DNA of 64,000 bases. Origin: Maioricimonas rarisocia. Lineage in GTDB: Bacteria; Planctomycetota; Planctomycetia; Planctomycetales; Planctomycetaceae. The notes beneath the pieces are model-generated. The model was not told the origin of the DNA and did no database searches. It saw nothing but the letters and a program-made list of their open reading frames with translations. How positions within the stretch are numbered: position 1 is the stretch's first letter; each line of letters opens with the position of its first letter. The position numbers and the translations under genes were made by a program. The stretch is from the NCBI RefSeq assembly GCF_007747795.1, contig NZ_CP036275.1, forward strand, positions 5,820,001 to 5,884,000. Reading direction: 5' to 3'. Shown one piece after another: positions 37,046-46,300 of the stretch.

Positions 37046-39226
37046 CTAGTCTCCGATCAATGCTCCTTCGCGTCGCAGATGCTCTTCCCAGCGAGCGGCT
37101 GCCGCCTGTCGCTGTACAGGAGGTGCAAACGCCCGGTAGTCGTACCGACGACCGGTCAGCCGATAGATCTGGTAGAACGCCAGTTCCCGAATGGCGATGT
37201 CGTCGTGACTCAGCCAGGCCACGAGCTGTCGCGAAATGGCCGGGTCGCGGGCGTCCTCGGCAGAATACCCCCACAGGAGCTGTTCGACCGCGGTGACGTC
37301 GGCATTGCGGAACGTGCGGTTCAGTTCCGCGACGAGCAGTTCTCCGTTTCTGGGATCCTGCGGCAGCCATTCCCGCAGCGCGACGATGGCCGCCAGCCGC
37401 GACTCCTCATGATCGGACTGCAGAGCCCGGATCAGCGCACGATAACCGTCTGTCACCGCCAGGGCCTTCACCGCCAGCTCGGCAATGTAGGGGCGGGGAT
37501 CCTTGACGACGGTCGGCAGGAACTGGGCGACCGGCTGCTCGAGAATGAACTCCCGCTCGAACAGCATGCCCAGCCGCCGTTCGGTGGCGGATTCGCTCGC
37601 ATCCGTCAGCCACTCGGGGATCGCACGCAACGGCTGAGGTTCGGTCACCGGCAGCGAGCCGGGCCACGGCCACCAGCCAAGCTCCGGTCGCACGGTCGTC
37701 TCGTTGCCGGCCGCATCCGTCACGCGAACCGCCCCGGAGATGACGAACAGGCCGCCATCCACCGGCTCAGGCGTCCAGGCGACCGGTCGTCCCGAGGGCT
37801 GTCGCCGCGTCACCTCGAGCCCGACGAGGGTGCCCGGTTCGAGGATCCGCAGGGTGTAATCCGTCCCTCCCGCCCGCACACCGAATTCCGGTTCGCCGGG
37901 GGCATCGGGCAGGTTGTGCACCCGCAGCCCGATTCGACCACGGTCCAGCGTCAGATGAGCCCATCCGGGAGTCGAAGGCCGTTTCCAGACGGCAACTGTT
38001 CCTCCGTAGACCGTAACTTCGGCTTCACCGGACTCGACGAGCAGCCGACTGTTGAACGGCTCCGGCGCGGCGATCCGGTCGTTGGCATGGATCACCGATT
38101 CGTCGGGCGAGGCCATCCACCCTTCTCGGGCGGGATCGTACTTCAACAGAATCCCCTGCTGATCGACGTACACCAGGCGAGCCATCGGGTGTGCCGGGGC
38201 CGCGGGAACCACCGGTTCCGGTTCCTCAACAGCCGGCTCGGGAGGAGGCACCGGTTCGGTCGGAGTGACCTTCGCGATCTGCGGCTGTTCGGCAGGGGCC
38301 TGTTCCTCCGGCCTCATTTCGACCGCCGGTTCCGGCACCGGTGTCACCGGCGACTCATCAGGATCAGGCATGTCGGCCGGCGGAGGTGGGTCGATGCTGG
38401 CGACCGGAATCGGTTTCGGCTGCGGACCATCAGCAACGGACGATCGAGCCTGTGATCCCGGCTCGGCAGGCTGAACGGGCGGTCCCTCGTCTTCCGCCGG
38501 TGTTTCACCGACGGCCTGTGCGACATCCACGCCGTCCGCGAGCTCGCTGGCGTCGCCGTCGACAGCCGTCACCGCTTCCTGCTGACCGAAGCGGACTGGC
38601 AGCAGTTCGAGAAGCGTCTGGTCGGTGACAATCGTCGCCAGCCACGCGGCAGCAATGAGAAGCAGCGCCAGAACCGGGAGAATGCGGCGTCCGGTCGAAC
38701 GTCGACGCAGATAATCGGGGATGGCCTCGTCGCTGGTCTCCCGCCCGGCGGGCGACCCAGCTGTGGTTTCTGCGTTTCGGGCGGGAGCAGGACGCGGAGC
38801 CGCAGCAGCCGAGCCCTCGGCTGCTGCCGTCTCGGTCTCACCAACGGCGCCCAGTGCGTACATCCGCTCCCGGGTTTCAGCGGGGATATCAACCGGCTCT
38901 CCCAGGACGAGCGTCAGCACCTGGTGACAGGCGGCGACCTCCGCCAGATGCACGTCCGATTCCAGACAGAGCCGTTCGACTTCTTCGACTTCGTCCTGGT
39001 TCAGCGTATTGTCGAGGTACTCGGCGACAAGGTTCGGATCGGGAGTGGCGTTCGGACCGATCACGTCCGGAGCCGTGTTCCGCCTTCGTCGCAGCACATC
39101 CTTGATCCGCTCGACCGTCGCAGCCGCGTAGGAACTCTCGTTGATCTTCTCCCCGATCTCTTTCGCCTGCGAGGGAGCGAGTATGTCGTCCAGATAGGCC
39201 AGCAGCGTACGCAGAGTCAGTCGCAT
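37046..39226 (-). CDS. Membrane protein with FecR-like domain and Pro/Glu-rich linker
   Basis: A 726-residue protein of unknown function. The N-terminal 130 residues are helical and soluble (LVAEYLDNTLNQDEVEEVERL), resembling the cytoplasmic zinc-finger-less heads of planctomycete anti-sigma-like proteins. One membrane segment is at about 180-198. A Pro/Glu-rich linker (about 235-345) leads to a beta-rich FecR-like part (about 360-530, LLVESGEAEVTVYGGTVAVW) and a helical tail with HEAT-like spacing (about 555-700). GGGAGA lies seven bases before the ATG at 39226. A sensor or anti-sigma role is possible, but no sigma factor gene is adjacent. Confidence 0.6.
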   Translation of the reverse strand: MRLTLRTLLAYLDDILAPSQAKEIGEKINESSYAAATVERIKDVLRRRRNTAPDVIGPNATPDPNLVAEYLDNTLNQDEVEEVERLCLESDVHLAEVAACHQVLTLVLGEPVDIPAETRERMYALGAVGETETAAAEGSAAAAPRPAPARNAETTAGSPAGRETSDEAIPDYLRRRSTGRRILPVLALLLIAAAWLATIVTDQTLLELLPVRFGQQEAVTAVDGDASELADGVDVAQAVGETPAEDEGPPVQPAEPGSQARSSVADGPQPKPIPVASIDPPPPADMPDPDESPVTPVPEPAVEMRPEEQAPAEQPQIAKVTPTEPVPPPEPAVEEPEPVVPAAPAHPMARLVYVDQQGILLKYDPAREGWMASPDESVIHANDRIAAPEPFNSRLLVESGEAEVTVYGGTVAVWKRPSTPGWAHLTLDRGRIGLRVHNLPDAPGEPEFGVRAGGTDYTLRILEPGTLVGLEVTRRQPSGRPVAWTPEPVDGGLFVISGAVRVTDAAGNETTVRPELGWWPWPGSLPVTEPQPLRAIPEWLTDASESATERRLGMLFEREFILEQPVAQFLPTVVKDPRPYIAELAVKALAVTDGYRALIRALQSDHEESRLAAIVALREWLPQDPRNGELLVAELNRTFRNADVTAVEQLLWGYSAEDARDPAISRQLVAWLSHDDIAIRELAFYQIYRLTGRRYDYRAFAPPVQRQAAAARWEEHLRREGALIGD

Positions 39227-39359
39227 CGTGATTCTCCCACCGGGGCAGCGAGTCTGCCCTCTATCTGGTTAGGGGGAGCCAGCGTCGCGATTCGTACAGA
39301 GTTGCCGGCGTTTTTCGCGGGCGAACGGGAGCCGCGTGGCGCAAACCCTCTGCAGCACG

Positions 39360-40310
39360 TCAGTTGACGTCAAGCAAAACTTTCAGATGCGTCCGTCGTG
39401 ATGCCCGATCCAAAGCCTCCACCCCCTCAGCGAGCGGATAGCGCCCCGAAATCAGCGGAGCAACCTGGATCTGCCCTGCCGCCAGAGCTTCGATCGCCGC
39501 CGGGAAAGGACCGCACCTCGAGCCAACGAGCGTCACTTCGTCGATCACGAGTGGTGCCAGATTGGGCCCGCTCGGCGCGGCGGTCGTCGTCTTCAGGACG
39601 ATCGTCCCCCGGGGTCTGACGAGCTGCATGGCCGTCTGCAGTCCCGACTCCGAACCGGTGCAGTCGACCACAAGATCGGCCGTCGGGCCGAGGGTAATTT
39701 CGCTCAGCAGCCGGCTGCGAATTCCCAGCTCGTCGATCAGAGCCAGTTTCTCCGCGTGTTTGCCGATCACCTCGACGTCGCACCCCTGCAGCCGCAACAC
39801 CTGGGCACACAGGTTTCCCAGCCGTCCGTCTCCCAGCACCGTCGCCCGCCTGAGCCAGCTGAGGTCGACCTGGGCGGGAATCTGGAAGGCGGCTGCCAGC
39901 GGCTCGACGAAAACCGCGGCATCATCGGAGATCTGCTTCGGCACCGCGTGCAGATTGCCTTCGGGAACGTAGACCACATCGGCGAAGGCTCCGTCGTGAT
40001 CGAGAATCCCGAGCACCGTGCGGTGTGGACAGTGGTTCCCGCGTCCGCCGTGGCATGCCTCGCACTCGCCGCAGGAACAGTTGATCTCCCCGACGACGCG
40101 CTGGCCGGCGTGGCGGCCTGACTCGGCAATGCCCACGAACTCGTGCCCCAGAACCCCCTCGAAGCCCATGTATCCGCGAATCAGCTGCAGGTCTGTCTCG
40201 CAGATTCCCGCTGTGGTCACGCGGACCGGGACCTCGCCAGAGTGCCGCGGACGCGCGACGTATTCCGGATCGAAGACCGTCTGCCCGTCACGGAGGACGA
40301 TCGCTGCCAT
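39360..40310 (-). CDS. Zinc-dependent alcohol dehydrogenase-like (MDR) oxidoreductase
   Basis: A 316-residue medium-chain dehydrogenase. Catalytic zinc ligands are Cys37 (AGICETD) and the His56-Glu57 pair (GHEFVG). Structural zinc ligands are Cys80, Cys83, Cys86 and Cys94. The nucleotide-binding half carries VLGDGRLGNLCAQVLRLQG. The GGAGG seven bases before the ATG at 40310 sets the start; the frame is open 26 codons further upstream but has no ribosome binding site there. Acts on an unknown alcohol or polyol. Somewhat short for the family (usually 340-350). Confidence 0.85.
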   Translation of the reverse strand: MAAIVLRDGQTVFDPEYVARPRHSGEVPVRVTTAGICETDLQLIRGYMGFEGVLGHEFVGIAESGRHAGQRVVGEINCSCGECEACHGGRGNHCPHRTVLGILDHDGAFADVVYVPEGNLHAVPKQISDDAAVFVEPLAAAFQIPAQVDLSWLRRATVLGDGRLGNLCAQVLRLQGCDVEVIGKHAEKLALIDELGIRSRLLSEITLGPTADLVVDCTGSESGLQTAMQLVRPRGTIVLKTTTAAPSGPNLAPLVIDEVTLVGSRCGPFPAAIEALAAGQIQVAPLISGRYPLAEGVEALDRASRRTHLKVLLDVN

Positions 40311-40427
40311 GAAGATTCCTCCGGTCGCGCCGGCCGTCGTCAAGAAGCGACGACGACTCGGTTCAGAAACTCTGCGGGAGGGCGACACCGGACAGTCACC
40401 CCGGTCGCATTGCCGGCGATCCGGTCG

Positions 40428-41579
40428 CTAAGCCGCCTGCAACTGATCGTCTTCAACCGGGCTGGGGTAATCATACAGGTCGAAGGCGAACCGCAAACGG
40501 CGATAGACATCTTCCGCCATTTCGGCGTCGACAGCAAAGCGGTTCTTGCGGTAGGCACGCAGCTCGTCCATCTCCGGCTCCAGAATCCGTCGCACCCGGT
40601 CAAAGCCGGCCAGACGCAGAGCATCGTAGGTCGATTCCAGTTCTCCCAGAGGATCCGCCTCGAGCTCTTCGAACCGGATTTCGTGAAGCTGACCTTCCGG
40701 GACGAGATGCTTGTCCCGTTCGTACGTCCGGATGCAGGCCTCGTAGATGTCGATCACGTCGTCCTCATAGCCCTTCTTCGGAGGCCGTGCCAACGCATTC
40801 TCACGGAAGATCGTCTTCCGCAGATGCACCCCCGAAAGGAATACCCGCAGCGGATTCCGGTAGATGTACACGAATCGCGCCTTCGGAAACATCTCCAGCA
40901 GCATCCGGACCCGGAACGTATGCGACGGTGACTTCATGACCAGCCGGCGGTTGTCGCGCACCGTTACCTTCTGCATCAGCGTCGTCAGCGCCTCTTTCCA
41001 GGCCGTCAGTTCCTCGTCGGAAACACCCGAGAGATCAAAGTACTTGCGGCATCGGTCGAGGTCGTTCTGAAAGGCCAGCATCAGGTACGGAGAGATGAGC
41101 GACATCACGCACAGGGCAATCTCGTCTTCCTGCGGCGTGTCCCAGGCACATTTCACGTTGTCCATCGGACGCGAGCTGGGCACCAGCCGTCGCGTCAGCC
41201 TGCTCACCACCGACTCGGTCAGCAGGAAGTGCCCCGGGAACAGGCACTGATACAGGTTGGGAAACGTGAACTGCGGATCGCGGGTGATCAGGTTGTGCAG
41301 CAATGTCGTCCCGCTTCGCCAGTGACCGATGACGAAGATCGGAGACAGTTCCAGCTCGGTCTCAGCGACCCGCTGTCCGTAGATCAGCCGCTCCATCGCC
41401 CCCATCGCCGAGTTATACAGCGACGTCGGTCCCAGCATCGCCAGCCGCGTGATCTGGGAGATGTGCATCGGCGGACGCTTCTTGAGCAGCCGGAGGGTCG
41501 TCGAGACGTCCATCCCGTGCCACAACGTCAGCAGACCCTGAGAGGAACTCTTCACGTGCGGGGTCCCGGCCTTGGTCAT
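40428..41579 (-). CDS. PAPS-dependent sulfotransferase family protein
   Basis: A 383-residue sulfotransferase. The 5'-phosphosulfate loop is GHWRSGTT at residues 85-92 with LLHNLI following. The 3'-phosphate site is RLVMKSPSHTFR, then FPKARFVYIYRNPLRVFLS. The family moves sulfate from PAPS to hydroxyl or amino groups of glycans or small molecules; sulfated glycans are plausible in a marine planctomycete but unproven. The ATG at 41579 has GGAGA upstream. An open frame 57 codons longer exists but is low-complexity and unlike the family. Confidence 0.85.
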   Translation of the reverse strand: MTKAGTPHVKSSSQGLLTLWHGMDVSTTLRLLKKRPPMHISQITRLAMLGPTSLYNSAMGAMERLIYGQRVAETELELSPIFVIGHWRSGTTLLHNLITRDPQFTFPNLYQCLFPGHFLLTESVVSRLTRRLVPSSRPMDNVKCAWDTPQEDEIALCVMSLISPYLMLAFQNDLDRCRKYFDLSGVSDEELTAWKEALTTLMQKVTVRDNRRLVMKSPSHTFRVRMLLEMFPKARFVYIYRNPLRVFLSGVHLRKTIFRENALARPPKKGYEDDVIDIYEACIRTYERDKHLVPEGQLHEIRFEELEADPLGELESTYDALRLAGFDRVRRILEPEMDELRAYRKNRFAVDAEMAEDVYRRLRFAFDLYDYPSPVEDDQLQAA

Positions 41580-41993
41580 GAAAACTTCTCCACGGTCGTC
41601 AGTGCCCGCATGTTGTGCGATGCGGCGGAGGACGATCGCCACCAGGGCGCAGCCTTCGCGGACGGGCAGGTTGACGACAACAAAGTCGTGGCTCTCGACC
41701 GCTGCCCCCCCGGAGCCTCCCCCCGTGCGCGCGGCCGTTCCCGGGGACACATCGTCACACCGTGTGCAACGGCTTGACGCAAAACGCCTTCCGCCTGATC
41801 CGTCCCGGCCGGCCCAGCTCCGTCAACCGGTACAGCATGCCCGCGCCAGCCTTCCGTCCTGACCTGACTGGCGAAAAGTGCGCGAGCAGTGGAGCACTTC
41901 CCACCTGATTGATAGCATCACTGCGCTCCCTTCTGCACCGGGGAGACACCCATATCGACTGATTGCTTGTGCCCTTTTCAGGGAATCTGCGAC
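41580..41993. other. 414-bp divergent intergenic region
   Basis: Nothing coding seen. It separates the sulfotransferase from the divergent SGNH-like gene. One 6-bp inverted repeat with a 12-base loop, AAGTGC / GCACTT, lies at 41876-41899. AGGGA before the ATG at 41994 serves the SGNH-like gene. Confidence 0.4.
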
Positions 41994-43271
41994 ATGCCCG
42001 GACGATCCCATACTCCGTCGCTCCTGTTACTGGCAGTGATGGCCGGCCTCCATGCACATGCGCTACATGCCAGCGAGCCGGCACCGGCGGCTTCGCCCGG
42101 AGACCGCATCTGCATCGTCGGCAATACCTTCGCCGACCGCCTGCGCGTCGATGGCTACCTCGAAACCTGGCTGACGACGCGCCGCCCTGACCTGCAGCTG
42201 ACGGTTCGCAATCTCGGATGGTCCGGCGACACCGTCGACATCCGCCCACGTCCTCTCAACTTCGGCTCTCTCGATGAGCACCTCACCCGCCAGCGGGCAG
42301 ACCTCGTGCTCTGCTGTTTCGGCATGAGTGAAGCCCTCGACGAATCGCTGGACGTGGCCGACTTCCGGCAGTCATTGCTGCAGTTCGTCCGACATTTGCA
42401 GACTCAGTCGTATAATGGCGATGCTCCACCGCAAATCGTTCTGGTCGCTCCCATCGCTCTCGAAACCGCCGATCCCCGCATCGAAGACGCCAATCGACGT
42501 GCGGAACGACTGCAGACCATCACCCGCGCGATCGAGGAAGTCGCCGACGAATCGTCGACCCGCTTCGTCGACCTGCATACACTGACCACTCAGCTGATGC
42601 AGGAAAGCCCGTCGCAACGGCTGACCGACAACGGCATCCACCCGAACGAATACGGCTACTGGGCCACGACCGCGACAATCGCTGATGTGCTCGTCGGCTC
42701 CGCTCCCTCCTGGTCGATTGAGGTCGATGCGGCAACGCAGTCCGTCACGCACCCCGCCGCGGACGACGATGCCCCTCTGCAGGTGAAGCTTCAGCCGGCA
42801 AACACCATCGGCGAAGCGGCACTCCGGCTGCGCGTCAGCACGTCGCTGCTTCCCCCTCCCGCCGCACCGGCAGAATCTCTCGTCCATCCCTCGCTGAGCC
42901 AACTCCTGCCGGCGCTGACGGTGCAAGGACTCCCCGACGGCCGCTACCGCCTCACGATCGACGACACTCCCGTCGCCGAAGCGGACGCCGCGCAGTGGAC
43001 CGCCGGCGTCACTCTTGAGCGACTGCCCGCCTCGCGACGGACGGAAGGTCTGCGGGAGACCATCCGTCAGAAAAACGAATGGTTCTTCCACCGCTACCGC
43101 CCAGCGAATTCCGAGTACGTCTTCGGTCGCCGTACCAAACCGTTCGGCTCGGTCTCGTTTCCGCCGGAGATGAAACAGTTCGACCAACTCATCGAGCGGT
43201 CGGACGGAACGATCCACGGTCAGGCACGGCGGAAACGGGCCGAGACCTGGTCGTTGCACCGGATCGACTGA
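41994..43271 (+). CDS. SGNH/GDSL-like protein lacking the catalytic Ser
   Basis: A 425-residue exported protein (signal peptide about residues 1-26, ending ALHA-S). The fold looks like SGNH hydrolases: block I, GDRICIVGNTFADRL, has GNT where active enzymes have GDS; block III has CFGMSEA where GxND is usual; block V keeps DNGIHPNEYGY (DxxH). This modified form regularly accompanies PVC-type haem dehydrogenases in planctomycetes and verrucomicrobia. The haem gene starts 54 bases downstream. It is more likely a binding or structural partner than an esterase. ATG at 41994 with AGGGA upstream. Confidence 0.75.
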   Translation: MPGRSHTPSLLLLAVMAGLHAHALHASEPAPAASPGDRICIVGNTFADRLRVDGYLETWLTTRRPDLQLTVRNLGWSGDTVDIRPRPLNFGSLDEHLTRQRADLVLCCFGMSEALDESLDVADFRQSLLQFVRHLQTQSYNGDAPPQIVLVAPIALETADPRIEDANRRAERLQTITRAIEEVADESSTRFVDLHTLTTQLMQESPSQRLTDNGIHPNEYGYWATTATIADVLVGSAPSWSIEVDAATQSVTHPAADDDAPLQVKLQPANTIGEAALRLRVSTSLLPPPAAPAESLVHPSLSQLLPALTVQGLPDGRYRLTIDDTPVAEADAAQWTAGVTLERLPASRRTEGLRETIRQKNEWFFHRYRPANSEYVFGRRTKPFGSVSFPPEMKQFDQLIERSDGTIHGQARRKRAETWSLHRID

Positions 43272-43325
43272 CCACCCCGACAAACCACGGGCCACCCGAA
43301 TCATCTCTTCTGCTCAGGCTTCGCC

Positions 43326-46300
43326 ATGAAGAAACTTTCGATCCGCCTGTCGCTCGCCCTCGTCGGCGTCTGCCTGTCACTGCTCGCGCCGGCTGCGGCG
43401 GACGACACGACCACGACCAGGCAGCCACATGCTGTCTTTGTCGTCGGCACGCACCACTACCAGCCGCACGAGACAATCCCGGCGTTTGCCGAGCGACTCG
43501 AGCAGTATGGCTTCCGCACGACCGTCGTGCTGCCGGCAGGCAACCCCGAGCACAATGCGAACGGCACCGGTCTTCCCGGACTCGAAGTCCTGTCCGATGC
43601 GGACGTCGCGATCTTTTACATGCGATTTCTCGAACTGCCGGCTGAACAGCTGGCGCATATCGAGAAGTACGTCACCGCCGGCAAGCCGGTCATTGGCCTG
43701 CGGACCTCGACACACGCCTTCGACTATCCGAAGGACGATCCCCGCTCGAAGTGGAACGACGGGTTCGGCCGCGATGTGCTGGGCAGCCGCTACTTCATTC
43801 ATCTGCAGGGACAGACCACCGTCGAGCACGTCACCGCACAACGAGGAAACGTGCTGCTCAACGGCGTTCCCACCCGCTTCGTTGATCCCGGCACGCTTTA
43901 CAAGACGGAACTGCCGGACGATGCCCTCCCGCTACTGTCCGGTACCGGGCAGGCACGAAAGACGGGCACGATCACGAACCGCTTCGGGACTCACGAGATC
44001 GAAGCGGAGATGACCTGGCCGGTCGCCTGGACCTGGTCAAACAAATTCGGCGGAAAGACGTTTGCCACGACGCTGGGCCATCGGCAGTCGTTCGAGTTGC
44101 CGGCCCTCAATCGGCTGCTCATCAACGCCATCCACTGGGCCGTCGACCGTCCCGTTGACATCGCCCGCGAGAAGGCTGCGATCGCACGGAAGATGCCGAA
44201 CCTGAAGCGTCCGGTCGGCGAACTGGACCGCTTCGATCCCGAATCCGAGCGTCGGTCGTTCGAAGTCCTCGACGGATTCGAGGTGAACCTGTGGGCCGCC
44301 GAGCCGATGCTCGTCAATCCGATCCACATGACGTGGGATCCGCAGGGACGATTGTGGGTCTGCTGTTCGACCAGCTACCCGCAGGTCCAGCCGGGCGAGA
44401 AGCCGAACGACCAGATCATGGTCCTTGAAGACACCGACGGGGACGGCCGGGCCGACACGTCGACAGTCTTTGCCGACGGACTGTACGTCCCGACCGGCCT
44501 CGAACTGGGTGACGGCGGCGTCTATGTCGCCAACGCCCCGGACCTGCTGTTCCTCAAGGACACCGACGGCGACCTGAAGGCGGACGTCCGCGAAGTCGTG
44601 CTGACCGGCTTCGCCACCGAGGACAATCACCACTCGATCAGCGCCTGGCGGTGGGGCCCCGGCGGATGGCTCTACTTCCAGGAAGGAACCTTCATGCACA
44701 CGCAGGTCGAAACGCCGCATGGTGTCGTCCGGCTCGAAAATGGCGGCGTGTTCCAGTTCCGCCCCCGCGATCTCGACCTGCGGGTCTATGCCGACTACCG
44801 CGCCTCCAATCCCTGGGGCCACACGTTCGACCGCTGGGGAACCGAAGTCCTCATCGACAACCCCAACCTCTACTTCCTTGCCCCGCTGACTGCCAACAGT
44901 CGGGCCAAGCTGGCGTACCAGTCGAGCGGACGTGGCACCAAGCAGTGCGGCGGCGAGTTCGTCTCCGGCCGACACCTGCCGGACGAATTCCAGAACCAGA
45001 TCTGGACGAACCAGTACAAGTCGAACACCGTCACACGGTACGAAATCACCGACGACGGGGCGGGCATCGGCGTGAACGAACTCGAACCGCTCATCCGTTC
45101 GCGGGACATCAACTTCCGTCCGGTCGACCTCAAGATCGGCCCCGACGGTGCCGCCTACATCCTCGACTGGTACAACCCGCTCATCGGCCACATGCAGCAC
45201 AGCTTCCGCGATGAACGCCGCGACACGACGCACGGTCGCGTCTGGCGCGTGACACATCGTGATCGCCCGCTGGTCGAACCGCCCCAACTGGTCGACGTGC
45301 CGCTCGATCAGGTCGTCTCGCATCTGAAGGCCCCGGAAGACTGGACGCGCCATCAGGCGAAGCGGGTGCTCGCCGACGCTGCCCCAGACGATGTAACCGC
45401 GGCTCTGGAGTCGTTTGTCGCCTCGCTCGACCGGAACGATCCCGGCTACGCGCATCACCTCACCGAAGCACTCTGGGCGTATCAGACGATCGACGTTGTC
45501 AACGAAGATCTGCTGCGGGACGTGCTGCAGTCAGATCATCCCAAGGCCCGGGCCGCTGCCGTTCGAGTCCTTCGCTACTGGTGGGACCGCATCGGCGATT
45601 CGGCACGGTCGACCGAACCGGCCCTGGCCCTGCTGGAACAGGCAGTCGCTGATGAACATCCCCGCGTACGGCTCGAAGCCGTCCTGACGCTCGGATTCGT
45701 CCCCGACGCCCGCTCGGTGGCCCTCGCGTGCCGCGTGCTCGATCAGCCGATGGACCGTTACATCGAACATGCCCTCAAGCTGACCGTCGACGGCCTGCAG
45801 CCGCACTGGCTCCCCGCGCACCGAGCCGGCGAGCTGACGTTCGCTTCGCTCGATCATCGCAGTTACGCCCTGTCGAACCTGCTGACCAACGAGGCGGTTG
45901 AAGTGATGGTCGACCTGCTCAACGCCGGGCAGGTGGACGCCAGCCGTCTCAAGGGACCAGCCGAAGCCGTCGCCCGCACCGCGACGGCCGCCCAGCTCGA
46001 AAAACTCGTGCTGACGATGGTCGAGTACACCCGCGAATACGGCACCCGGGGCAAAGACGCCGCCGATCCGGCTGCAATCCGGGTGGTGCTCGAAGCCCTC
46101 AACACAGCGGCTCGCACACGGGGCATCAAGCCGACCGGCGTGGATAAAATGGTCCCCCGCGTCTTCGCCGTCCCCGATGTCGACGCGCAGGTCGCGGCCG
46201 CACGCCTCGTCGGCGTCTGGAAGATCACTCGCGAAGGTCGGCGTTTGCAGCAACTGGTCCGGGCTGAGGGGACCGATCCGGCACTCAAACTGGCCGCGGC

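Noticed and set aside
40311-40388. A possible Tat signal (RRRFLTTAG) at the start of the alcohol dehydrogenase-like frame
   Set aside because: The ATG at 40310 has GGAGG seven bases upstream, and the enzyme is of a cytoplasmic family; the RRRFL codons lie upstream of that start and overlap the ribosome binding site.
41580-41750. A 57-residue N-terminal extension of the sulfotransferase
   Set aside because: Gly/Ala-rich and unlike the family; the ATG at 41579 has a ribosome binding site.
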